A DNA stretch of 5,586 nt from Deltaproteobacteria bacterium (lineage in GTDB: Bacteria > Desulfobacterota > Desulfobulbia > Desulfobulbales > BM004): the NCBI GenBank assembly GCA_019312685.1, contig JAFDCR010000329.1, forward strand, positions 1 to 5,586, given 5' to 3'. The notes under the pieces were generated by a model. It searched no databases and was not told the origin of the DNA. It saw only the letters and a program-made list of their open reading frames with translations. Of this stretch, positions 1-5,586 are shown in pieces (within the stretch, counting starts at the first letter, position 1; each line of letters begins with the position of its first letter). The position numbers were made by a program, and so were the translations under genes.

Positions 1-941
1 ATAAGCTTGCGGTTTTCTCCGAACCGGTCAGGCTCCTCAGCCTGATCTGCCGCCTCCTGGCTGACCTGCTTGGCTTCACTGATTTTTTCCGGAATAGTCC
101 TGTACATCCGGACAATATCCATGTGGGACGGCATCTGCAAAATTGAGCTGAGGGCCTGGCGTGGATCCAAGTCAATATCGACGGCCTTAAGGTCGCTCTG
201 GTGTTTTTCCAGCTGTTGATGCGAGATGGCGTTAAACAGTTGGCCTGCCTGCCACCCTCTGCAGATATCGCCGCATTCTTTGGTAAACCAGGCAAGGGGG
301 TCCTTTTCGCTTAACCAGTATTCATAGTTCATGGTGAAAACCCGCTGCATCAAATCGGCCAGGGGTTTGAAGTCGTATACTGTCTCCCCTTTTTCAAGTT
401 CCATTAGATGCTGCGCAATCTTCTTCATGGGATGCTGGCCCTGGACCATGAAAATGAGGACCTCGTCATCAAGATTCTGCAGGTAGGAAAACAGGTTTGC
501 CAGAGACTTCTCGTAACGGACAAGGGAGTCCTGAGCCAGCAGACTGACCAGCCTGTCGGTATAGGCAAGCATGCTTTCAATGGTCTGGGATAAGAGCGTA
601 TAGTTTTTTCTCGAATCAATTATTGCCTGGGAAAAAATAACCATGAAGCGGTCAAAGGCTTCGGGGCCTTTGTCATGCTTGAAATAATGGTTGATATTTT
701 TCAGAACATGGGCCCGTATGCGCGGCACAAGCATTTTCCAGTTGCGGTATGGGTGACATACCTCATAGAGTAGATCATGAAGGTTTTTGCTTATGCCTTT
801 ATAATTTTCGACAATCTCCTCCAGAACAACCAGTGAAGGATCAATGGTCACTTCGTCCGTCGCCGTCTCCAGGAGATTAACCCTCAGTGCATCGGATTCG
901 ATGGCAAGGGTGTTGATAGCAGTCTGATCTTGCATTGTCAT
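1..941 (-). CDS. Uncharacterised helix-rich protein, N-terminal 313 residues (3' end outside window)
   Basis: An open frame begins at ATG 941 and runs without a stop through the left edge, so only the first 313 residues are visible. A second in-frame ATG at 935 is an alternative start; neither has a convincing Shine-Dalgarno sequence. The product is soluble-looking, with no signal peptide or membrane segment. It appears mostly alpha-helical and is rich in charged residues and aromatics (for example CHPYRNW at 62-68 and ECGDICRGW at 222-230). The visible end, about residues 285-313, is Glu/Gln/Ala-rich and may be a linker leading into another domain. The gene starts 17 bp after the gap stop, so co-transcription with gap is likely. 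I do not recognise a catalytic motif. A tentative idea, from dim family resemblance and the neighbours only, is the N-terminal region of a large PEP synthase/dikinase-like protein; the ATP-grasp and phospho-His domains would lie outside the window. That identity is a guess; that the frame is coding is fairly secure. Confidence 0.75.
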   Translation of the reverse strand, partial: MTMQDQTAINTLAIESDALRVNLLETATDEVTIDPSLVVLEEIVENYKGISKNLHDLLYEVCHPYRNWKMLVPRIRAHVLKNINHYFKHDKGPEAFDRFMVIFSQAIIDSRKNYTLLSQTIESMLAYTDRLVSLLAQDSLVRYEKSLANLFSYLQNLDDEVLIFMVQGQHPMKKIAQHLMELEKGETVYDFKPLADLMQRVFTMNYEYWLSEKDPLAWFTKECGDICRGWQAGQLFNAISHQQLEKHQSDLKAVDIDLDPRQALSSILQMPSHMDIVRMYRTIPEKISEAKQVSQEAADQAEEPDRFGENRKL

Positions 942-958
942 ATATTAAAACTTAGTCG

Positions 959-1966
959 TTAAATGGGCTTGTTTGCCTCCATATGCATGATAAGATCAAG
1001 CACCCGGTTGGAGTATCCCCATTCGTTATCATACCAGGCGAGTACTTTAACCAGGGTTCCGTCAATAACCTTGGTGGAATCCGCGTCAATAACCGAAGAA
1101 TGCGGATTGCCCTGGTAATCAATGGAGACTAGCGGTTCTTCCGAGAACCCCAGGTAACGGCTTGCTCCTTCCTTTAATGCCTCATTCACTTCCGGAGCCG
1201 TGGTTTCTTTTTCCACCTCCATGACAGCGTCTACCAGAGAAACGTTAGGAGTCGGGACCCGGACCGATAAACCGTCAAATTTGCCTTTCAGTTCGGGAAT
1301 TACCAGTGATAATGCGGTGGCGGCGCCGGTCTTGGTCGGGATCATTGAAAGGGCGGCCGCCCGGGCCCGACGCAGATCGGTATGGGGAAAATCAAGGATT
1401 CTCTGGTCGTTGGTGTAGGCATGGATGGTATTCATCAGACCATGCTTGATGCCGAAGCGGTCAAGAATAACCCTGACCATCGGTGCCAGACAGTTAGTTG
1501 TACAGGAGGCATTGGAAACGACATGGTGCTCGGTCGGATCATACTCGTCCTCATTGACGCCCATGACAATGGTTTTTATATCTCCTTTTGCCGGGGCGGA
1601 GATCACAACCTTTTTCGCTCCTGCATCGATGTGGCCTTTAGCTTTGTCCTTATCGGTGAAGCGTCCGGTGGATTCAATAACATATTCCACTCCAAGACCG
1701 GCCCAGGGAATATCAGCAGGTTCCCTGTGGTTGAATACCTCAATATGGCGGCCGTCAACAATAATGCCACGCTCATCTGCCGCCACCTGCTTATTGTATA
1801 CGCCCATGACCGAATCATACTTGAGCAGATGGGCCAGGGTCTTATTATCGGTAAGATCGTTAATGCCGACAATTTCAATATCGCCAAACGCTTCATCCAT
1901 ACCGGCGGCCCGAAAGATGCTTCTGCCGATTCTGCCAAAACCGTTGATGCCAACTTTAATAGTCAT
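959..1966 (-). CDS. gap: Type I glyceraldehyde-3-phosphate dehydrogenase (phosphorylating)
   Basis: This 335-residue cytosolic enzyme interconverts glyceraldehyde 3-phosphate and 1,3-bisphosphoglycerate with NAD(P), in glycolysis and gluconeogenesis. The length is normal for the family. The N-terminal Rossmann domain opens with GINGFGRIGR (residues 6-15). The catalytic signature SNASCTTN starts at 151, giving catalytic Cys155, and the base is His182 in IHAYT. The C-terminal part has DLRRARAAA (197-205), the GTLVKVLAWYDNEWGYSNR core near 303-321 and a normal end. IND at 35-37 and Pro194 match positions that favour NAD in well-studied enzymes; the Leu usually before that Pro is Phe193 here. I infer NAD preference without proof. 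The ATG at 1966 has a strong Shine-Dalgarno sequence 8-10 nt upstream. The gene sits alone behind a 247-bp spacer with candidate regulatory dyads and is followed 17 bp later by an unknown gene. Identification is secure. Confidence 0.98.
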   Translation of the reverse strand: MTIKVGINGFGRIGRSIFRAAGMDEAFGDIEIVGINDLTDNKTLAHLLKYDSVMGVYNKQVAADERGIIVDGRHIEVFNHREPADIPWAGLGVEYVIESTGRFTDKDKAKGHIDAGAKKVVISAPAKGDIKTIVMGVNEDEYDPTEHHVVSNASCTTNCLAPMVRVILDRFGIKHGLMNTIHAYTNDQRILDFPHTDLRRARAAALSMIPTKTGAATALSLVIPELKGKFDGLSVRVPTPNVSLVDAVMEVEKETTAPEVNEALKEGASRYLGFSEEPLVSIDYQGNPHSSVIDADSTKVIDGTLVKVLAWYDNEWGYSNRVLDLIMHMEANKPI

Positions 1967-1974
1967 GATATCAT

Positions 1975-1981
1975 CTCCTCC
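1975..1981 (-). promoter_or_regulatory. Shine-Dalgarno sequence of gap
   Basis: The minus strand reads GGAGGAG here. The GGAGG core lies 10 nt and the AGGAG register 8 nt before the ATG at 1966. It is the strongest ribosome binding site in the window, fits a highly expressed glycolytic gene and fixes the gap start. Confidence 0.9.
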
Positions 1982-2047
1982 CAGTCAATTGTAAAAAGTA
2001 CTGTGCTTGTCGATGCGGCTTAAAAATAGCCTCAAAAATGCTCATTT

Positions 2048-2053
2048 ATTATA
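2048..2053 (-). promoter_or_regulatory. Candidate -10 element for gap (TATAAT)
   Basis: A perfect TATAAT on the minus strand would place the transcription start near 2041 and give gap a leader of about 75 nt. No sequence resembling TTGACA sits 16-18 bp upstream; the bases there are A/T runs. If this is a promoter it probably needs an activator, and the dyads at 2097-2123 lie at about -56 to -82 from the predicted start. The region is AT-rich, so a chance TATAAT is possible. Confidence 0.4.
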
Positions 2054-2096
2054 AACTGCGTTTTCTCGAATATTTTTACCGTGCCGCGCCTGGGCC

Positions 2097-2111
2097 TGTA
2101 ACAGTTTTACA
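2097..2111. promoter_or_regulatory. Perfect dyad TGTAA-N5-TTACA upstream of gap (possible operator)
   Basis: The 15-bp sequence TGTAACAGTTTTACA is an inverted repeat with perfect 5-bp arms and a 5-bp centre. It lies about 56-70 bp upstream of the predicted gap transcription start. The arms and spacing equal those of the HexR operator consensus known from gammaproteobacteria (TGTAATTAAATTACA), whose targets include gap genes. The centre here (CAGTT) does not match, and HexR is not established for the lineage I suspect. A regulator site is plausible; which regulator is unknown. Confidence 0.35.
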
Positions 2112-2123
2112 ACAGACTGTTGT
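2109..2123. repeat. Perfect 15-bp palindrome ACAACAG-A-CTGTTGT
   Basis: Two 7-bp arms are exact reverse complements around a single central A (position 2116). It overlaps the TGTAA-N5-TTACA dyad by three bases, with centres 12 bp apart. A one-base loop makes an RNA hairpin with full 7-bp arms unlikely and no T-run follows directly, so a protein-binding site fits better than a terminator. Confidence 0.45.
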
Positions 2124-2138
2124 TTATATTTATCTTTT

Positions 2139-2164
2139 TATATTCAGAAACCTATATTCAGAAA
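2139..2164. repeat. Direct repeat of TATATTCAGAAA, two perfect copies
   Basis: The 12-bp unit TATATTCAGAAA occurs at 2139-2150 and again at 2153-2164, separated by CC (period 14 bp). It lies in the AT-rich glgA-gap spacer upstream of the dyads. It could be a small local duplication or a pair of protein-binding sites; nothing visible decides between these. Confidence 0.6.
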
Positions 2165-2213
2165 AAAATTGTTTATTTTACGCAGAACTCAGAATAGATA
2201 CTTACAATCTTAG

Positions 2214-3812
2214 CTATTTTGTTTCCACCATATCCAAGGCCTTATTATACATTGAAAGGTAACGGTGCACAATTTTATCCCAGGAATATTTTTTACTTAT
2301 GCGGATTGCCGCCGCCTCCTGCATATCAATAATTTTCTCAGGCGTTTCCCTGAACACCCGCATTGATCTTAACATGGCAGCCATCAGTGCACCCGGGGAA
2401 AAATCCTTGAAAACAAAACCGGTGATTCCGTCTTCAACTTTGACCAAGCCTCCCACGTGGTGGACAATCGGCAGGTTGCCTGCAAGTTGTGCTATATAAT
2501 CAGTTAAACCGCATGGTTCATACCTGGAGGGAATGAGAAAAAAATCTCCGGCTGCATAAATCTGGTTGGCAAGTTGTGTATCATACCCTAATAACAGGCA
2601 TATCCTGCCTTTATTATTTGTTTGGCCGGCGAGCCCGATAAGCCTTTTCTCCAAATCCTTTGCGCCGCTCCCAAGAATAAGGACCTGGAATTTATTGTCT
2701 GTCTGCAGCAATGAATCAAGGGCCGGAACGAGAATATCAACTCCTTTCTGGGCCGTTAATCTGCCAATGACAGTAAAAAGCGGCACTCCCGGGTCGTTGT
2801 CTAAGGCGCCGTAACGGTTTATTCCTCTTTTTTTCTGCCTTGCAAGTTTCTGAATGAACTTTGACCTGCAGACTTTTTTCCCTTCCAGGTCTCTTCCTGC
2901 AGGATTATAGGAGGCAGGGAGTCCAAGCTGTTTCGGTTTGGTGCTGTCAAAATCCGCAGGATTGAAGCCGTTGGTTATGCCTTCGAGGCGTATGCCTCTG
3001 GCCATGAGTCGATGTCCCAGCCAGCCGGTCATGACATCGTCGTCAGTTTCCCTGAGCTCTCTTGCATAATTTTCGCTGACCGTATTGAGCACTGCAAAGG
3101 TGGAGGCAGCGAGAAAAGGGTTGAAAGCACCGTTCAGCAGATTGTTGTGTATGAGATTGTATGGCAGACCGCAGATGGCGTGGGCAAAAGGGAGGTCCGC
3201 CACCTCCTGGTGGTGTCCATGGCCTGCATTATGGATCGTTACTATGGCACCGGTTTTTCTGAAATAATGGCGATAGCTGGTTCCTTCCCTCAGCATGGCG
3301 GGAAGAATTGCCGTATGTCCATCCTGGCAATGGATGATGTCAGGTCTCTCCTCAAGGATGATCATCAGGTCCAGCGCAGCCTTCTGCAGAAGGACATTCA
3401 TGGCAAAATAGTCAAAATGCCCGCTCCCCTGGACCTGGCTAGGATTGTCTGCCTCATCCTCTAATGTATACGTATAGATCGATCTTTTTTCCCTGTAGCG
3501 TTCGGTATCGACTAGGTAAATCGTCACCCCCTGAAACTTTTTCTTCCACAGCAAAACCAGTTCTCGTCTTTCTTCCGCTGTATAATTCATGTCCACTTCA
3601 AAAGAGAGTGGCGTCTTCTTGAAGCCATGTTCCTCAGGGCTTATGAAGCCGTAGCAGGGTAGTATGACCGTAACTTTTTTACGCAATCTGGCTAAAGCTT
3701 CGGCCAGCTGACGGCTGACATCCTTAACACCTCCGGCGCCGGCAATGGAATCATATTCCCTTGTCAGCATCCAGATATTTTTAATTTTCGGGGCTGATTT
3801 TTTTTTAGTCAT
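2214..3812 (-). CDS. glgA: GT5-family glycogen/starch synthase
   Basis: This 532-residue cytosolic GT-B glycosyltransferase is expected to move glucose from an NDP-glucose, normally ADP-glucose, to the end of an alpha-1,4-glucan. The N-terminal GT5 domain spans about residues 11-300 (HCQDGHTAILPAM from 161, HN at 194-195, TNGFNP at 280-285). The GT1-like C-terminal domain covers about 340-525, with GRLTAQKG at 350-357 (Arg351 and Lys356 match the known substrate-binding pair) and EPCGLTD at 432-438 with the conserved Glu432. It is somewhat longer than the roughly 477-residue E. coli enzyme. The K-x-G-G-L loop that binds ADP-glucose in classical enzymes reads GAGGV at 25-29, so the Lys is absent. 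ATG 3812 is the only ATG start after an upstream in-frame TGA; no clear Shine-Dalgarno sequence precedes it, and codons 3-5 form a nine-A run. It lies 67 bp after aroC. The family is secure; donor specificity is open. Confidence 0.9.
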   Translation of the reverse strand: MTKKKSAPKIKNIWMLTREYDSIAGAGGVKDVSRQLAEALARLRKKVTVILPCYGFISPEEHGFKKTPLSFEVDMNYTAEERRELVLLWKKKFQGVTIYLVDTERYREKRSIYTYTLEDEADNPSQVQGSGHFDYFAMNVLLQKAALDLMIILEERPDIIHCQDGHTAILPAMLREGTSYRHYFRKTGAIVTIHNAGHGHHQEVADLPFAHAICGLPYNLIHNNLLNGAFNPFLAASTFAVLNTVSENYARELRETDDDVMTGWLGHRLMARGIRLEGITNGFNPADFDSTKPKQLGLPASYNPAGRDLEGKKVCRSKFIQKLARQKKRGINRYGALDNDPGVPLFTVIGRLTAQKGVDILVPALDSLLQTDNKFQVLILGSGAKDLEKRLIGLAGQTNNKGRICLLLGYDTQLANQIYAAGDFFLIPSRYEPCGLTDYIAQLAGNLPIVHHVGGLVKVEDGITGFVFKDFSPGALMAAMLRSMRVFRETPEKIIDMQEAAAIRISKKYSWDKIVHRYLSMYNKALDMVETK

Positions 3813-3879
3813 TACTGTTTCAACTGCTGAATATTTAAATCAATTTATAAAGGCGACAATGTGAAGTTCTGCAAGCGGG

Positions 3880-4935
3880 TCAATCTTCAATGGTTTTCTG
3901 GCGCAGCAGGTGATCTGCAAGGGTAAGACACACCATGGCCTCACATACTGGAACAATACGCGGTATTGCTGATATATCATGGCGGCCGCCCACCTTGATT
4001 TTGACGGGTTCTCTGTCCAGGTTCAGGGTGTCCTGTTCCAGGCCGATTGAGGGTATGGGCTTAACCGCCACCCTGGCAACAATATCATCGCCGTTTGAAA
4101 TTCCGGCCAGGATACCCCCGGCATTGTTGGTCCTGTAGCCTTGCGGAGTCAGGGCATCATTATTTTCCGAGCCGAGAAGACCGGCTGCGGCAAATCCTGA
4201 CCCGATTTCCACTCCCTTGACCGCTCCAATGGACATAAGTGCCTGAGCCAGCGCCCCGTCAAGTTTTTCAAAAACAGGTTCACCCAGTCCGGCAGGGCAG
4301 CCGCTGGCCTTTACTTCAACTATACCCCCGAGGGAATCCCCACTTTTTTTGATTTTTTCTATGAGTTTTTCCATTTCCGCTGCTGCCTCAAGATCAGGAC
4401 AGCAAAGCCTGTTTTGGGCAATTTCCGCCATATTTCTTTTGGTGGTTGATACCTCTCCCATGGCAATTGTATAGGCGGTTACAGCAATATCGTTTTCAGC
4501 CAGGATTTTCCTGGCAACAGCACCTGCCGCCACTCTGGCCACGGTTTCACGGGCTGAGGCCCTGCCGCCGCCACGGTGGTCCCTTATCCCATATTTTTCC
4601 AGATAGGTAAGATCTCCATGGCCGGGCCTGAAAACATTCTGCAGGTGGTCATATGCCTTGCTCCGGGCATCCTTGTTATATATGATCAGGGAGATGGGAG
4701 TGCCGGTGGTCAGGCCTTCAAATATTCCGGATAGGATATCCACCTGGTCCGGTTCCTTTCTGGGACTTTCACCCCCACCCTTGCCCGGCCTTCTCCTGTC
4801 AAGGTCTTTCTGAATGTCAGTAAGGTCCAGTTCCATGCCTGGAGGACAGCCGTCAATAACAGCTCCCAATGCAGGGCCGTGCGACTCGCCCCAGGTTGTT
4901 ACCCTAAATACTTTGCCAAAGGTGTTTCCTGCCAT
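3880..4935 (-). CDS. aroC: Chorismate synthase
   Basis: This 351-residue cytosolic enzyme converts 5-enolpyruvylshikimate 3-phosphate to chorismate, the last shikimate-pathway step, using reduced FMN. Length is typical. Family signatures are complete: GESHG with His19 (16-20), the RRRPGKGGGESPRKE stretch (from about 47), RPGHGD with His106 (103-108), the HRGGGRASARET loop near 120, RTNNAGGILAGISNG near 268-282, and RHD at 318-320 with His319. I chose ATG 4935. A TTG at 4941 is also open and would add two residues, but AAGGA at 4944-4948 lies 8 nt from the ATG and only 2 nt from the TTG. The aroK stop ends 2 nt before the ATG, so translational coupling is likely. Pairing with aroK supports the function. 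A short 67-bp gap without an obvious terminator leads to glgA. Confidence 0.97.
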   Translation of the reverse strand: MAGNTFGKVFRVTTWGESHGPALGAVIDGCPPGMELDLTDIQKDLDRRRPGKGGGESPRKEPDQVDILSGIFEGLTTGTPISLIIYNKDARSKAYDHLQNVFRPGHGDLTYLEKYGIRDHRGGGRASARETVARVAAGAVARKILAENDIAVTAYTIAMGEVSTTKRNMAEIAQNRLCCPDLEAAAEMEKLIEKIKKSGDSLGGIVEVKASGCPAGLGEPVFEKLDGALAQALMSIGAVKGVEIGSGFAAAGLLGSENNDALTPQGYRTNNAGGILAGISNGDDIVARVAVKPIPSIGLEQDTLNLDREPVKIKVGGRHDISAIPRIVPVCEAMVCLTLADHLLRQKTIED

Positions 4936-4937
4936 GA

Positions 4938-5474
4938 TCAATTTCCTTTCTTAAACTCTGCTAAAATGGTCTCAGCAACCTCCTCCGGGGTTTTACCTTC
5001 CGTGTCGATTTTGAGATCAGAACTTTTTTCATATAGCGGCAGCCGCTCACTAATAACCATGGAAATTTCATCCATGGTGCCCATTTCGGTAAGAGGCGGC
5101 CGCTGGTCATCAGTGCTGCTGTCAGCAGCCAGTCGGTTGCAGATTGTCTTGATGTCAGCGGTCAACCAGACGACAATGGAGTTTTTACGCAAATTCTTCC
5201 AGGCCTTTTCATGCATGACTGAACCGCCGCCTGTGGCAATGACTTTGTTTTTATTCTGGGCCAGCTCAAGAAGCAAATTTTCTTCTTTACTCCGGAAAAG
5301 GTCCCAGCCTCCCCTGCCAACCATCTCTGCTATTGTTTCACCCTGCCTCTTTTCAATAGCCTCATCCGTATCGATAAAATCAAAGCCAAGCAGATCAGCC
5401 AGGATTTTTCCTATGGAACTTTTGCCGGTAGACAGATAACCGGTTAAAATTATCTTTTACTTTTGTAATTTCAT
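4938..5474 (-). CDS. aroK: Shikimate kinase with an in-frame stop near its 5' end
   Basis: This cytosolic P-loop enzyme phosphorylates shikimate with ATP to shikimate 3-phosphate. From codon 7 counted from ATG 5474 the whole family pattern is present: Walker A GYLSTGKSS (12-20), DTD at 35-37, Arg61, GGG at 82-84, the lid RPPL with Arg125, and Arg144 in ERLPLYE. The end is normal, and 178 codons in total is close to the usual 170-175. The problem is the start. ATG 5474 reads MKLQK and then meets TAA at 5457-5459, directly before KIILTG. Between that stop and the P-loop there is no ATG, GTG or TTG, only ATA 5453 and ATT 5450. The next ATG (5324) lies after the P-loop and would give a dead 128-residue protein. 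The explanations are a rare non-AUG start, stop read-through, a recent nonsense mutation or a sequence error. Intact motifs argue against an old pseudogene. aroC follows, coupled by 2 nt. Confidence 0.85.
4944..4948 (-). promoter_or_regulatory. Shine-Dalgarno sequence of aroC, inside the aroK 3' end
   Basis: The minus strand reads AAGGA, within the last codons of aroK, 8 nt before ATG 4935. This spacing decides the aroC start in favour of the ATG over the TTG at 4941. Confidence 0.75.
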
Positions 5475-5483
5475 AGAAAAACT

Positions 5484-5512
5484 ATTTAAGTTGTTTTCAG
5501 TCAGGGTGTCAA
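5484..5512 (-). promoter_or_regulatory. Candidate sigma-70 promoter of aroK-aroC
   Basis: The minus strand has a perfect -35 TTGACA (5507-5512), a 17-bp spacer and a -10 TTAAAT (5484-5489, four of six consensus bases). The predicted transcription start is about 5477, or the A of ATG 5474. That leaves a leader of 0-3 nt, and there is no Shine-Dalgarno sequence before that ATG. Confidence 0.55.
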
Positions 5513-5534
5513 GCAAGGACTTAGCCTGTATGAA
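5506..5534 (+). promoter_or_regulatory. Candidate divergent promoter for the plus-strand gene
   Basis: GTGTCA (5506-5511) and TATGAA (5529-5534) each match four of six sigma-70 consensus bases, with a 17-bp spacer. The start would be near 5541, leaving a leader of about 15 nt that still contains the Shine-Dalgarno sequence. The -35 overlaps the aroK -35 on the opposite strand. The match is modest. Confidence 0.3.
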
Positions 5535-5544
5535 ACTCGAAAAT

Positions 5545-5549
5545 GAGGA
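5545..5549 (+). promoter_or_regulatory. Shine-Dalgarno sequence of the plus-strand gene at 5556
   Basis: GAGGA lies 6 nt before ATG 5556. This is good evidence that a real plus-strand gene begins here. Confidence 0.6.
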
Positions 5550-5555
5550 AAATAA

Positions 5556-5586
5556 ATGAATGAGGCAGGTATTATTCTGGCAGTAA
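5556..5586 (+). CDS. Start of a divergent gene, first ten codons only
   Basis: A frame opens at ATG 5556 and reads MNEAGIILAV up to the right edge, preceded by a well-spaced GAGGA. A second ATG at 5560 in another frame hits a stop at 5584-5586 and is not the gene. The short hydrophobic stretch IILAV could begin a membrane segment or a beta strand. Ten residues are too few to name a family. It is transcribed away from aroK across an 81-bp spacer. Confidence 0.5.
   Translation, partial: MNEAGIILAV

Noticed and set aside
1988..1993. TACAAT as the gap -10 element
   Set aside because: It would place the transcription start at about 1981, cutting into the Shine-Dalgarno sequence, and the nearest -35-like hexamer (TCGACA, 2008-2013) is only 14 bp away.
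1382..2023. Plus-strand open frames of 213 and 189 codons opposite gap
   Set aside because: They are shadows of the gap reading frame; the minus strand encodes a textbook GAPDH.
2075..2090. Sigma-54-like GGCAC upstream of gap
   Set aside because: The minus strand has GGCAC at 2081-2085, but the required TTGC half five bases further on is absent; A/T runs follow instead.
2161..2213. Terminator after glgA
   Set aside because: There is a run of seven T on the minus strand, but the only inverted repeat before it (ATTGT/ACAAT) has 5-bp AT-rich arms and a loop of roughly 30 nt, too weak for an intrinsic terminator.
2038..2262. Plus-strand open frame of 74 codons across the glgA-gap spacer
   Set aside because: It has no Shine-Dalgarno sequence, its composition reflects AT-rich DNA, and it overlaps the conserved 3' end of glgA.
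3813..3879. Separate promoter for glgA
   Set aside because: TATAA-like sequences occur, but no -35 hexamer at 16-18 bp gives a convincing pair, so I cannot support one.
4938..5324. aroK starting at ATG 5324 (128 residues)
   Set aside because: This start removes the Walker A motif and the DTD motif, which are clearly encoded in frame upstream, so it cannot be the native kinase start.
4879..5439. Plus-strand open frame of 186 codons opposite aroK-aroC
   Set aside because: It lies entirely antisense to two genes with full family signatures and has no recognisable protein pattern.

Overview
The window carries five minus-strand genes and the first codons of one plus-strand gene. Read in the direction of transcription, from high to low coordinates, the minus-strand genes are aroK (shikimate kinase), aroC (chorismate synthase), glgA (GT5 glycogen/starch synthase), gap (type I glyceraldehyde-3-phosphate dehydrogenase) and an unrecognised helix-rich protein that runs off the left edge. 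The gene style, with aroK-aroC coupled and a divergent GT5 synthase beside gap, suggests a Gram-negative bacterium, perhaps of the Desulfobacterota (Desulfobulbales-like sulfate reducers). That placement is a family-level impression without marker genes. There is no mobile element, rRNA, tRNA or CRISPR.

Right end (4938-5586): aroK and an unknown plus-strand gene starting at 5556 diverge from an 81-bp spacer (5475-5555) with two candidate back-to-back promoters whose -35 hexamers overlap. The start of aroK is abnormal. The only ATG upstream of the P-loop is followed five codons later by an in-frame TAA, yet every catalytic motif downstream is intact. The predicted transcription start lies only about 0-3 nt before that ATG, so the mRNA may be leaderless.

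Middle (2214-4935): aroC starts 2 nt after the aroK stop and has its own Shine-Dalgarno sequence. glgA follows after 67 bp with no visible terminator, so the three genes may be co-transcribed. GlgA keeps most GT5 active-site motifs, but the usual N-terminal K-x-G-G-L loop reads G-A-G-G-V.

Left end (1-2213): the 247-bp glgA-gap spacer is the longest gene-free stretch. It is AT-rich and holds a perfect 12-bp direct repeat, two overlapping perfect dyads, and a perfect TATAAT with no good -35 downstream of the dyads. This layout fits an activator-controlled promoter for gap. The unknown gene starts 17 bp after gap and probably shares its transcript. With glgA and gap alongside, the left half looks devoted to central carbon and storage-carbohydrate metabolism, while aroK-aroC supply chorismate for aromatic compounds.
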